Shown here piece by piece: positions 7,049-17,269 of a DNA stretch of 64,000 nucleotides. The stretch is from Corallococcus macrosporus. GTDB taxonomy: Bacteria; Myxococcota; Myxococcia; Myxococcales; Myxococcaceae. The translations under genes and the position numbers were made by a program. Under the pieces are notes generated by a model, which ran no database searches, was not told the DNA's origin, and worked only from the letters and a program-made list of their open reading frames with translations. Numbering within the stretch: position 1 is the first letter of the stretch; each line of letters begins with the position of its first letter. The stretch is taken from contig NZ_JAFIMU010000006.1 in assembly GCF_017302985.1 (NCBI RefSeq), positions 372,001 through 436,000 of the forward strand, in the 5' to 3' direction.

Positions 7049-8394
7049 CCTCCCAGACGACGCGCGCGCTCCCGCCCTTTTCGCGGTTCGCGCTGCTGTG
7101 GCTGGGGCAGACGGTGTCGGGCATGGGCTCGCACCTGAACGGCTTCGGCCTGAGCGTGTGGATGTATGAGCACACGCGCTCCACGTCGCTCTACTCGCTC
7201 ATCGCCCTGGCCGCCTTCGCGCCGGGCGTGCTGGTGGCGCCGCTGTTGGGCGGCATGGTGGACCGGCACGACCTGCGCAAGGTGATGATGCTGGGGCACG
7301 CGGGCGGGGCCGTCTGCACGGTGCTCATCGCGCTGCTGCTCGTGCTGGATCGCCTGAGCGTGGGCGCCCTCCTCGCGCTCGTCGCGGCGGGCGCGGCGTT
7401 CAACAGCGTCCAGCGGCCAGCCTTCGCCAAGGCTACGACGCTGATGGTGGAGCCGGAGCGGCTTCCGCGCGCCAATGGCCTCATGCAACTGGGATTGGCG
7501 ATGGGCTACATCCTCGCGCCGCTGCTGTCCGGCGTGCTGCTGCCTCGGATCGGCGTCACGGGACTGCTGACCATCGACGTCATCGCGGCGGCCCTGTCGC
7601 TGGCGGTGCTCCAGGCCGTGCGCATCCCCTCCGCGCCCTTGGAAGAAGCAGCGCCGGTGAAGGCGTCCCTCGGAGGCCGCGCGCTCCAGGACGCTGGCGT
7701 GGGCTGGCGCTTCATCCGCGAGCGGCCGGGCCTGCTGGGGCTCCACGTCCTCCTCACGCTGATGAGCTTCAACCTGGGCCTCCTCCAGGTGCTCGTCACG
7801 CCGCTGGTCATGTCCTTCAGCGACGTGCGCACGCTGGGCGCGGTGATGACGGCGGGTGGGCTGGGCATGCTCGCCGGAAGCCTGCTGCTGCTCGCGTGGG
7901 GCGGAGCGCGCGGTGTCTGGACCGTGCTGGGGTTCGTGCTGCTCCAGGGCCTGTGCATGGGGCTGGGCGCTTCACGTGCGTCCGCGTGGGGCGTGGGCGC
8001 GGGCGCGTTCGGCGTCCTGTTCACCGTCCCCGTCATCATGAGCTGCAACCAGACCCTCTGGCAGCGCAAGGTGCCCACCGGGTTGCAGGGCCGCGTCTTC
8101 GCCGTGCACGCCGCGCTGTCCGGCGGCGCCATCCCCGTGGCCTATCTGCTCTCCGGGCCGCTCGCGGATCACGTCTTCGAGCCGATGCTGGCCGTGGGCA
8201 GTCCCCTGGCCTCCACGCTGGGTGCCTGGGTCGGGGGCACGGGGCCGGGCCGGGGAATCGCGCTGTGCTTCCTGCTGCTCGGCGCCGCCACGGTGTTGCT
8301 CGTGGCGACGTGCGCGCTCCTGCCGAGCGTCCGGCGCGTCGAGCAGGCCCTGCCCGACGCGCCTCCGGATCCGCTCTCCGGTCTTACTTCCTGA
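7036..8394 (+). CDS. Major facilitator superfamily transporter (MFS_3/EntS-like)
   Basis: 452 residues with about 12 hydrophobic segments. The loop between helices 2 and 3, GGMVDRHDLRKVMM, matches the MFS signature GxxxDRxxRR. The start at ATG 7036 (MRTSPSQTT) places a short cytoplasmic tail before helix 1; an upstream in-frame GTG at 7000 would extend it into the structured leader. MFS_3 proteins export siderophores, drugs or other small molecules, but the substrate is not readable here. The gene is alone between ribBA and the convergent thrC, and its leader suggests post-transcriptional control. Confidence 0.85.
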   Translation: MRTSPSQTTRALPPFSRFALLWLGQTVSGMGSHLNGFGLSVWMYEHTRSTSLYSLIALAAFAPGVLVAPLLGGMVDRHDLRKVMMLGHAGGAVCTVLIALLLVLDRLSVGALLALVAAGAAFNSVQRPAFAKATTLMVEPERLPRANGLMQLGLAMGYILAPLLSGVLLPRIGVTGLLTIDVIAAALSLAVLQAVRIPSAPLEEAAPVKASLGGRALQDAGVGWRFIRERPGLLGLHVLLTLMSFNLGLLQVLVTPLVMSFSDVRTLGAVMTAGGLGMLAGSLLLLAWGGARGVWTVLGFVLLQGLCMGLGASRASAWGVGAGAFGVLFTVPVIMSCNQTLWQRKVPTGLQGRVFAVHAALSGGAIPVAYLLSGPLADHVFEPMLAVGSPLASTLGAWVGGTGPGRGIALCFLLLGAATVLLVATCALLPSVRRVEQALPDAPPDPLSGLTS

Positions 8395-8403
8395 CCCGGC
8401 TGT

Positions 8404-9735
8404 TCAGCCCAGGTCCTTCAGGGCGGCGCGCACGGCGGACAGGTCCGCGGGCAGCTCCACCGGCGGGTTCGCGTGCGCGGCCTTCACGTCCGCCAGCGTC
8501 TGCCGGTGGTAGCCCACCTTGAAGTCCGCGAACTTCAGGCCGTGCGCGGTGGCCACCACCGCGACGCTGGCGCCCTTCGCCATCACACCCGACGCGGCCA
8601 GCTTCTCCACCGCCGCCAGCGCCACGCCCGTCTGCGGACAGGCGAAGGTGCCCTCTCGGTCCGCGCGGGCCGCGGCGTTGGCCAGCTCCGACTCCGTCGC
8701 CTCCTCCACCACGCCGTCGAACGCGCGCAGCATCCGCACCGCGCGGCGGAAGGACACCGGGTTGCCAATCTGGATGGCGGACGCGAGCGTGGCCCCCGCC
8801 TGCATGGGCACCAGGTCCTGGAAGCCGCCCCGGAAGGCACGCGCCAGGGGGTTGGCCCGCTGCGCCTGCGCCACCGCGATGCGCGGCCGGCGGGTGATGA
8901 GCCCCAGGTTGAAGAGCAGGTCCAGGCCACGGCCCAGCGCGCTCGCGTTGCCCAGGTTGCCGCCCGGGATGACGATCCAATCCGGCGGCTCCCAGCCCAG
9001 ATCCTGGCACAGCTCGATGGCGATCATCTTCTGGCCCTCGATGCGCAGGGAGTTCATCGAGTTCGCCAGGTACAGCCCCGTGTCCGCCGTCACCGCCTGC
9101 ACCAGCTTCATGCAGCCGTCGAAGTCCGTGTCCAGCGACAGCACGCGCGCCCCGTTGGCGATGGGCTGCACGAGCTGCGCGAGCGACACCTTGTTCTTCG
9201 GCAGGAACACCACCGCCGGGATGCCCGCCGCCGCGGCGTAGGCGGACAGCGCCGCGGACGTGTCCCCCGTGGACGCGCACGCCACCGCGCGGATGGGCGT
9301 GCCGCGCGAGCGCAGGTGCTTCACCGCGGACACCAGGACGGTCATCCCCCAGTCCTTGAAGCTGCCCGTCGGGGAGACGCCGCACTCCTTCAACATCAGC
9401 GAGCCCAGGCCCAGCTCCGCCGCCATGCGGGGCAGCGGCTTGAGCGGCACGCGCCCCTCGCCCAGCGAGACGATGTCCTCCGTGGGCAGCTCGGGCAGCG
9501 CCCACTCACGCTTGCCCCAGACGCCGGAGCCGTCCGGCAGCCGGGAGGTCGCGAAGCGGGACTCGAAGCGGCGCTTCCACTCCGCGGCGGGCACGGCGCG
9601 CAGGGCGGCCTCGTCGTGGGCCACCTCCAGCAGCCCTTCGCAGCGCGGGCAGCGGTAGACGACCTCCCACAGCGAGGCGGTGAAGCCGCAGCCCTCGCTG
9701 CACGCGTAGCCCGCCTTCAGCGCCGGAGCGGTCAC
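8404..9735 (-). CDS. thrC: Threonine synthase
   Basis: 443 residues. PLP-dependent conversion of O-phosphohomoserine to threonine. The PLP lysine lies in SPTGSFKDWGM, the phosphate-binding loop is IVIPGGNLGNASALG, and the STGDTSAALSAYAA segment is typical of fold-type II enzymes. The N-terminus has a rubredoxin-like cysteine set (CSEGCGF and YRCPRCEG), common in this clade. The start is a GTG at 9735 overlapping the stop of the zinc-ribbon gene (GTGA), with GGAGG just before it. An upstream extension to 9771 would only read through the neighbour in another frame. Confidence 0.93.
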   Translation of the reverse strand: MTAPALKAGYACSEGCGFTASLWEVVYRCPRCEGLLEVAHDEAALRAVPAAEWKRRFESRFATSRLPDGSGVWGKREWALPELPTEDIVSLGEGRVPLKPLPRMAAELGLGSLMLKECGVSPTGSFKDWGMTVLVSAVKHLRSRGTPIRAVACASTGDTSAALSAYAAAAGIPAVVFLPKNKVSLAQLVQPIANGARVLSLDTDFDGCMKLVQAVTADTGLYLANSMNSLRIEGQKMIAIELCQDLGWEPPDWIVIPGGNLGNASALGRGLDLLFNLGLITRRPRIAVAQAQRANPLARAFRGGFQDLVPMQAGATLASAIQIGNPVSFRRAVRMLRAFDGVVEEATESELANAAARADREGTFACPQTGVALAAVEKLAASGVMAKGASVAVVATAHGLKFADFKVGYHRQTLADVKAAHANPPVELPADLSAVRAALKDLG

Positions 9736-10298
9736 GCCTCCGCCTCCACCTTCGTGCCGCACGCCACGCACGCGCGGCCCGGCCAGGCCGGCACGTGGCA
9801 GGAGGGACAGGGCACGCGCTCGCCCTCGTCCGCGCCCTTGCGCTTCGTGGCCGTCTGCGCCGCCACCCGGACGCGGGGCAGCCGCATGCCGCAGCCGTCA
9901 CACAGCAGGCCTTCCGTCTGGACGTGGCGGCAGTAGCGGCACGTCACCGCGCCCACGGGAGCGGCGGTGCGCACGCCGTCGTCCTGCGCGCGGCCCGTGT
10001 CCAGGTCCGTCATCGCCGCGACCGGCACCTCGCCCGTGACGCCCGAACGGGTCAGCTCCAGGTCGGGCACGGACATGGCCGGCAGGTCCGGTCCCGAGCG
10101 CAGCCGCGTCAGGTCCAGCTCCGGCAGCACGGGCGCGTCCACGGGCACGCGGCCACCCGCGTGGTGCGTCAGCTCCAGCTCCGGCAGCGGGGCCACCACG
10201 GGCTCCGGGGTGTTCACGAGGCCGGGAAAGCGCTTGCCGCAGCCTTCACACTCTTCGCCTTCCGACTGCACGTGGTCGCAGACCGGGCAGATGATCAT
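9732..10298 (-). CDS. Triple zinc-ribbon protein with repeated PELELT motif
   Basis: 188 residues, no family name I can assign. It contains three CxxC...CxxC zinc ribbons: CPVC/CEGC near the start, CRYC/CDGC near 120-135 and CPSC/CVAC near 163-180. The linker after the first ribbon carries four variants of a short motif (PELELT, PELDLT, PDLELT, TDLDT) in a Pro-rich, likely disordered stretch; such Thr-containing motifs could be phosphorylation or FHA-docking sites. It is translationally coupled to thrC. It may be a zinc-dependent scaffold or nucleic-acid-binding protein; that is inference. Confidence 0.7.
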   Translation of the reverse strand: MIICPVCDHVQSEGEECEGCGKRFPGLVNTPEPVVAPLPELELTHHAGGRVPVDAPVLPELDLTRLRSGPDLPAMSVPDLELTRSGVTGEVPVAAMTDLDTGRAQDDGVRTAAPVGAVTCRYCRHVQTEGLLCDGCGMRLPRVRVAAQTATKRKGADEGERVPCPSCHVPAWPGRACVACGTKVEAEA

Positions 10299-10405
10299 GG
10301 ACGGGACGTTACCGGTCCCCTCCCCTCACGGCAACGCGACCCGGGACGCAGGAAGTGGGCGTGCAGGCGTGCGTCCTTCCGCACCCGCCAGCTCCCCTCG
10401 GCTCC

Positions 10406-11041
10406 TCAGCCCGGAACCGAGGCCTGCCCCGTCATCGGGACGAAGCGCACCGGCAGCAGCTGCTCGACCTTCGGCAGCATCCCTGGCTGGCCCCGGCGGA
10501 TGCGCAGCAGCTCTTGTGTCCCATTCGTGGCGCCCACGGGGATGATCATGCGCCCCCCGGGCCTGAGCTGCCGCAGGAGCTCGCGTGGAATCTCCTCCGG
10601 CGCGGCGGTGGCGATGATGGCGTCGAAGGGCGCGGCCTCGGGCCAGCCCAGGGAGCCGTCACCCTCCCGGAAGAACACGTTGGTGAAGCCCAGCCGGTGC
10701 AGCAGGCGCCTGGCGGGACGGGCCAGCTCGCGGACGATTTCCACCGTGAAGACCTCACGGGCCAGCAGCGCGAGCACCGCCGTCTGGTAGCCGGAACCGG
10801 TGCCTATCTCGAGCACGCGCTCACAGCCGCGCAGGCGCAGGGCTTCCGTCATCAGGGCGACCACATAGGGCTGGCTGATGGTCTGCCCGTGCCCGATGGG
10901 CAGGGGCACATCCTGGTGGGCCGCGCCCCGCTCCCCCGCCGGCACGAAGTCCGCACGGCTCAGGTTGGCGATCGCCGCGAGCACCCGCCGGTCGCGAATG
11001 CCCTGCCGCGCCAGATACTCCGCTCGGCCCCAGTCTCCCAT
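10406..11041 (-). CDS. pcm: Protein-L-isoaspartate O-methyltransferase
   Basis: 211 residues. It uses S-adenosylmethionine to methylate isoaspartyl residues so damaged proteins can be repaired. Motif I reads LEIGTGSGYQTAVLA, preceded by the PCMT signature GHGQTISQPYVVALM; DGSLGWPEAAPFDAIIATAA is the later SAM-binding region. The ATG at 11041 (MGDWGRAEYL) has a GGGGGGA run 8 nt upstream and aligns with the usual family start; the longer frame to 11101 is unlikely. It stands alone between the zinc-ribbon gene and recG, all on the minus strand. Confidence 0.9.
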   Translation of the reverse strand: MGDWGRAEYLARQGIRDRRVLAAIANLSRADFVPAGERGAAHQDVPLPIGHGQTISQPYVVALMTEALRLRGCERVLEIGTGSGYQTAVLALLAREVFTVEIVRELARPARRLLHRLGFTNVFFREGDGSLGWPEAAPFDAIIATAAPEEIPRELLRQLRPGGRMIIPVGATNGTQELLRIRRGQPGMLPKVEQLLPVRFVPMTGQASVPG

Positions 11042-11131
11042 CGTGGACGTCCCCCCGTGCTCCTCGACGGGAAACGTAAGCACCCCGACAGTCCGAGACA
11101 ATCCGAGGGCCAGGGGCAGGCCACCTCGTCC

Positions 11132-14074
<2,943 letters not shown>

Positions 14075-14119
14075 GCGGATTTTCCAGCCTCCATCCTACG
14101 AAGCGCTCCTGACGCCGCG

Positions 14120-14161
14120 CGGAAAACGAAACCGGGGGAGCGAGCCCAGGCCCGCCCCCCC
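14120..14161 (-). terminator. Rho-independent terminator of greA
   Basis: On the minus strand a G/C stem (GGGGG GCGGGC, loop CTGG, GCTCGC T CCCCC) spans 14161-14134 and is followed by GGTTTCGTTTTCC. It lies 25 bases after the greA stop and before recG, as expected for termination after greA. Confidence 0.7.
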
Positions 14162-14185
14162 GAAGGACACCCGGCCAGCCGGGCT

Positions 14186-14698
14186 TCAGCTCTGGCTGAC
14201 GGGCTCTTCCTGCGGATCCTCGAAGCTGATGGCCACGACCTCCAACTCGCGGACACCGCCCGGGCTCTGCACCGTCGCGATGTCGCCCACCTTCTTGCCG
14301 ATGAGCGCGCGCGCCACCGGCGAGGTGACGGCGATCCACCGCTTCTTCAGGTCCGCCTCCGTCTCACCCACCAGCCGGTAGCTGATGGTCTTGTCGTTCT
14401 CCGTGTCCACCAGCTCCACGGTGGCGCCGAAGACGACCTTGTCGCCGCCCAGCTTCGCCGGGTCGATGACCTCCGCGCGGGCAATCCAGTCACCAAGGGT
14501 CAGGATGCGCCCCTCGATGTGCGACTGCTTCTCCTTGGCCGCGTGGTACTCGGCGTTCTCACGCAGGTCGCCGTGCGCGCGCGCGACCTCGATCTCACGC
14601 GAAATCTTGCCCCGCTCCACGGACTGGAGGTGCTTCAGCTCGTCCTTGAGCTTCTGCAGACCGTGGGGGGTCATCGGGATGTTGTCGCTCCCGCTCAT
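14186..14698 (-). CDS. greA: Transcript cleavage/elongation factor GreA
   Basis: 170 residues from ATG 14698, which has GGAAGGAG 10 nt upstream. GreA enters the RNA polymerase secondary channel and stimulates cleavage of backtracked RNA. The N-terminal coiled coil carries HGDLRENAEYHAAKE with the acidic tip (D, E) that coordinates catalytic Mg2+, and the C-terminal FKBP-like domain ends with GKKVGD. The extra 10 residues at the start (MSGSDNIPMTPHG) are slightly longer than E. coli GreA. Open sequence further upstream to 14830 is probably untranslated leader. Confidence 0.95.
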   Translation of the reverse strand: MSGSDNIPMTPHGLQKLKDELKHLQSVERGKISREIEVARAHGDLRENAEYHAAKEKQSHIEGRILTLGDWIARAEVIDPAKLGGDKVVFGATVELVDTENDKTISYRLVGETEADLKKRWIAVTSPVARALIGKKVGDIATVQSPGGVRELEVVAISFEDPQEEPVSQS

Positions 14699-14883
14699 CG
14701 AACCACCGCTCCTTCCATCACCTGGCTGCATGCATCGGGGGTCCGGCGCTCCCTCCTGGAACCCGGCCCGCGACTCGAAAGGGTCAATGTAGGGAACGAG
14801 CGACTCGCGGGTCAACGAAAGCCTCATCACGACCGTCCGGTAGTGGCTGGGCGCCCGACGGCCGACCCGTTAGGCTGCCTTCC

Positions 14884-15414
14884 GTGCTGTCCGTCCAGGA
14901 ATTGCGCGCGCTCGCCTCCGCCCTGCCCGTGGGCGCCTTCCAGCATCAGCTGGGCCCCTTCGCACTGGTGCAGCGTCCGCCGTCGGAGCTGTCCGCCGCC
15001 GCGCTCGCGCCCACCCGCATGGCGGACCCCGGCGACGTCGAACAGGGCATGCTCGCCCTGCTCTTCGAGTTCGACGACCTGCTCGTCGCCACGCTCCCCA
15101 ACCTGAAGGACTCCGACGTGCTGCGGATTGGCCGGCGGCTGGACTGCGAGCTGGTGCTGGACGACGGGTCCGTGTCCAAGCAGCACGCGGAGCTCAAGTG
15201 GAGCCGTGCGGAGGCCCGCTGCACCGTGCGCGACCTGGGCTCCACCAACGGCACCTTCGTCAATGCCAGCACCATCGGGAAGCGCGAGGTGCCGCTGCGG
15301 GGCGGCGACATCCTCAGCTTCGGCAACGTCCAGTTCTGGTACCTGCTCACCGACGCGCTGCACGAGCGGCTGCGCGCGGGCGCGGCCTCCGGCCTGGGCT
15401 CCCACTCCGGCTGA
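14884..15414 (+). CDS. FHA-domain protein
   Basis: 176 residues from a GTG start. The C-terminal half is a forkhead-associated domain that binds phosphothreonine peptides: LRIGRRLDCELVL, SVSKQHAEL with the conserved Ser and His, and DLGSTNGTFVN. The N-terminal 60 residues are Ala/Leu-rich and unassigned. FHA proteins in myxobacteria often connect Ser/Thr kinases to targets; a kinase gene occurs about 30 kb away, but no direct link is visible. It diverges from greA. Confidence 0.85.
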   Translation: MLSVQELRALASALPVGAFQHQLGPFALVQRPPSELSAAALAPTRMADPGDVEQGMLALLFEFDDLLVATLPNLKDSDVLRIGRRLDCELVLDDGSVSKQHAELKWSRAEARCTVRDLGSTNGTFVNASTIGKREVPLRGGDILSFGNVQFWYLLTDALHERLRAGAASGLGSHSG

Positions 15415-15432
15415 AGGCAGCTCCGCCAAACT

Positions 15433-16389
15433 TCACGGACAGGCGCCGCAGTCCGCCGCGCACGCGTTGTATGTGTTGGAGGTCCCGCAGGACTCCGTGA
15501 TCTGGCAGACGCCGTCACCGCACACGGCCACCTCTGATTCACGCACGCGCGTGGTGAGCGGCTGGAAGCCGACCCCGCCCGCCGTGCAGCTCGCGAAGGC
15601 GAGCCCCGCCGTGCCATCCGGGGTGCACACCGCCGAGCAGCTCCCCACGTAGACCAGCGGCGCGCACGTCATGCGCGGCGCCCCGGAGCCATCCACCACG
15701 GCGCACGCGCGCGTGGTGCTCTGGTTCGCGGCGAGGGGCGGGTTGTTGCTGCCGGCGTAGATGCCCTGCCCCTGGAAGAGGTTGCCGAAGAAGCACGACT
15801 CCGGCCGGGTGAACGTGGCCAGCTCCTCCGCGGAGGAGGCAATCGGCTGTCCCATCCCACTCCGGCCCTGCACGGAGATGGGCACGCTCACGCCGAAGGG
15901 ATTCGCGTGCGCGGCGAGACACGCGGAGACGATCTGCTGCTCGGCCACCGTCGCGGCCGCGCCCCCGGCCCAGCCCGGCGCCAGCCCCAGCAGTCCGTGC
16001 CAGGTGTGCAACGTGTTCGTTGGCGCATGGGTATACGCGCGCGACTGCCCCGCCGGGACGGCGCAGCGCACGACGTAGCGCATGACTTCATCCGCGAGCG
16101 CCGGATCCATGCTGAACCACGACGCGAAGGCCTCGGTGGACATGCCATTGAACGACAGGCCATTGAACGACAGCCCGTTGAATGACAAGCCATTGTAGGA
16201 CAGCCCATTGGCGGACAGCTGGTTGTAGCTGAGCGCGTCCTGCTCCTGCGTGGCCAGCGTCTCCACTGGCGCGGGTTCCTTCGCGCCAGGGTCACAGCCC
16301 GCCCCGAGCACCGCCAGGGTCAGGCTCCAGGCCCCGAACAGCATGCGCACTCCCGCTCCACGACGACGCCCATTCTCCATGTTCCCCAT
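15433..16389 (-). CDS. Lipoprotein with NGLSFN repeats and a CGDGxC cysteine-rich tail
   Basis: 318 residues from ATG 16389, with AGGAGG upstream. A signal peptide ends in LAVLGAGC, giving a lipid-anchored protein. Immediately after come six 5-residue repeats of the type (N)GLSFN, encoded by a tandem 15-bp DNA repeat. The middle is an unassigned domain with several paired Cys. The C-terminus (CGDGVC...ESC...CAADCGAC) resembles short Cys-rich repeats of myxobacterial surface proteins. The repeat looks like a flexible stalk or a docking sequence. Function unknown; likely cell surface. Confidence 0.8.
   Translation of the reverse strand: MGNMENGRRRGAGVRMLFGAWSLTLAVLGAGCDPGAKEPAPVETLATQEQDALSYNQLSANGLSYNGLSFNGLSFNGLSFNGMSTEAFASWFSMDPALADEVMRYVVRCAVPAGQSRAYTHAPTNTLHTWHGLLGLAPGWAGGAAATVAEQQIVSACLAAHANPFGVSVPISVQGRSGMGQPIASSAEELATFTRPESCFFGNLFQGQGIYAGSNNPPLAANQSTTRACAVVDGSGAPRMTCAPLVYVGSCSAVCTPDGTAGLAFASCTAGGVGFQPLTTRVRESEVAVCGDGVCQITESCGTSNTYNACAADCGACP
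16145..16234 (-). repeat. Six tandem 15-bp coding repeats
   Basis: Six consecutive 15-base units related to ccattgaacgacagg (plus strand) encode the pentapeptide repeats GLSFN/GLSYN of the lipoprotein. The last two units are more degenerate. In-frame units allow copy-number change without frameshift. Confidence 0.85.
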
Positions 16390-16501
16390 GTGTGCACCCT
16401 CCTGCCGCCTTGGGGTCCTCGGTGGGACCCGGGTCATTCGGACGAGAAGGGCGTCAAAGACAAACGGGCGAGCAGCGCCCCCTCACGCACGAAAAGTGTG
16501 A

Positions 16502-16516
16502 CCACGTTGTACGTGG
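16502..16516. promoter_or_regulatory. Palindromic operator candidate CCACGT-N3-ACGTGG
   Basis: A perfect 6+6 inverted repeat with a 3-base spacer lies 113 bases upstream of the lipoprotein start. This is the size and symmetry of a dimeric regulator site. The regulator is not identifiable. Confidence 0.3.
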
Positions 16517-16619
16517 GGCAAGGCATGAGAGGCATGGGAAACGCGGGAGCGAGGCCAGGGCCGACACTCGGGACGTCTGGGGTTGAACGCGCAGGCCAGC
16601 GTTCATCCAGGAACGTGAA

Positions 16620-16671
16620 GGCCGTGGCCCTCCGGGGTGAGGGGACGCATCCCTACCCCGGCGCCACGGCC
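16620..16671 (-). terminator. Long hairpin, likely terminator of the 16700-17215 gene
   Basis: GGCCGTGGC (16620-16628) pairs with GCCACGGCC (16663-16671), with inner arms CCGGGGT/ACCCCGG and GGGGA/TCCCT, giving a nearly continuous stem of about 20 bp. It lies about 30 bases after the stop of the minus-strand gene. There is no strong T-run, so termination may be Rho-assisted. Confidence 0.5.
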
Positions 16672-16699
16672 GTCTGTTCCAGCCCGTGAGAGTTTGGGA

Positions 16700-17215
16700 T
16701 TACCGCTGCTGCGCCATGCCGAGCTTCACCTGGCCCTTGTTCAGCTTCAGGGCGGTCAGCTCGCGGTTGATGTTGGCCAGGTCCGTCTGGGTGAGGACGC
16801 CCGGATCATGTCCGCCCGGGGGGCCACCGCCCTTGGGAGGCTTGCCTTCCGGGGCGACGGCGCCGCCGCGGTCCGGATCCACCAGGGACACGCCGCCGCT
16901 CTCCACGGAGGAGAGCGCCTTGAAGCCGGCGGTGGTGCTGGCCGCGTCCTTCTGGCTGAGCTGCTTCACCAGCGTGAGCTTTCCGGTGCTCCGGTCATAC
17001 CGGTACATCCGGGTGCCCTTGGCGCCTTCATCCACGGCCACGTCCACCGCGCCGGTGGCCTTCTGCGTCGCGGGGCTGGCGATGGGCTTCGCCGCCGGAG
17101 CGGTCTTCACCGCATTGTTCGGGGTCCTCACCTGCTGGGCCCCGGCCTGCGTCGCCGACAGCGTGGCGATCCCCACGGCCATCCTTCCCACTGCGGACTT
17201 CCAACGCGTGATCAT
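16700..17215 (-). CDS. Secreted hypothetical protein
   Basis: 171 residues, unrecognised. The N-terminus (MITRWKSAVGRMAVGIATL...AGA) is a Sec-type signal peptide with cleavage likely after TQAGA, so it is probably periplasmic or secreted. The mature part is Pro/Ala/Gly-rich with a central segment MYRYDRSTGKLTLVKQL and a Gly/Pro-rich linker near 125-140. A GGGAGGAAG ribosome site precedes the ATG. It follows the sigma/CHAT operon on the same strand after 54 nt and may be co-transcribed with it. Confidence 0.65.
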   Translation of the reverse strand: MITRWKSAVGRMAVGIATLSATQAGAQQVRTPNNAVKTAPAAKPIASPATQKATGAVDVAVDEGAKGTRMYRYDRSTGKLTLVKQLSQKDAASTTAGFKALSSVESGGVSLVDPDRGGAVAPEGKPPKGGGPPGGHDPGVLTQTDLANINRELTALKLNKGQVKLGMAQQR

Positions 17216-17269
17216 GCTTCCTCCCGGTTCCCATACGCGCGACGGCGCGGATATTCGCCGGGACTCTAA

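Larger units (their letters stand above)
16390..16699. other. 310-base intergenic region
   Basis: No gene is supported here. It holds the leader of the NGLSFN lipoprotein, a perfect CCACGT-TGT-ACGTGG palindrome (16502-16516) that could be an operator, and a long hairpin (16620-16671) downstream of the gene at 16700. Around 16450-16510 the base composition is less GC-rich, as in a promoter. Confidence 0.5.
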
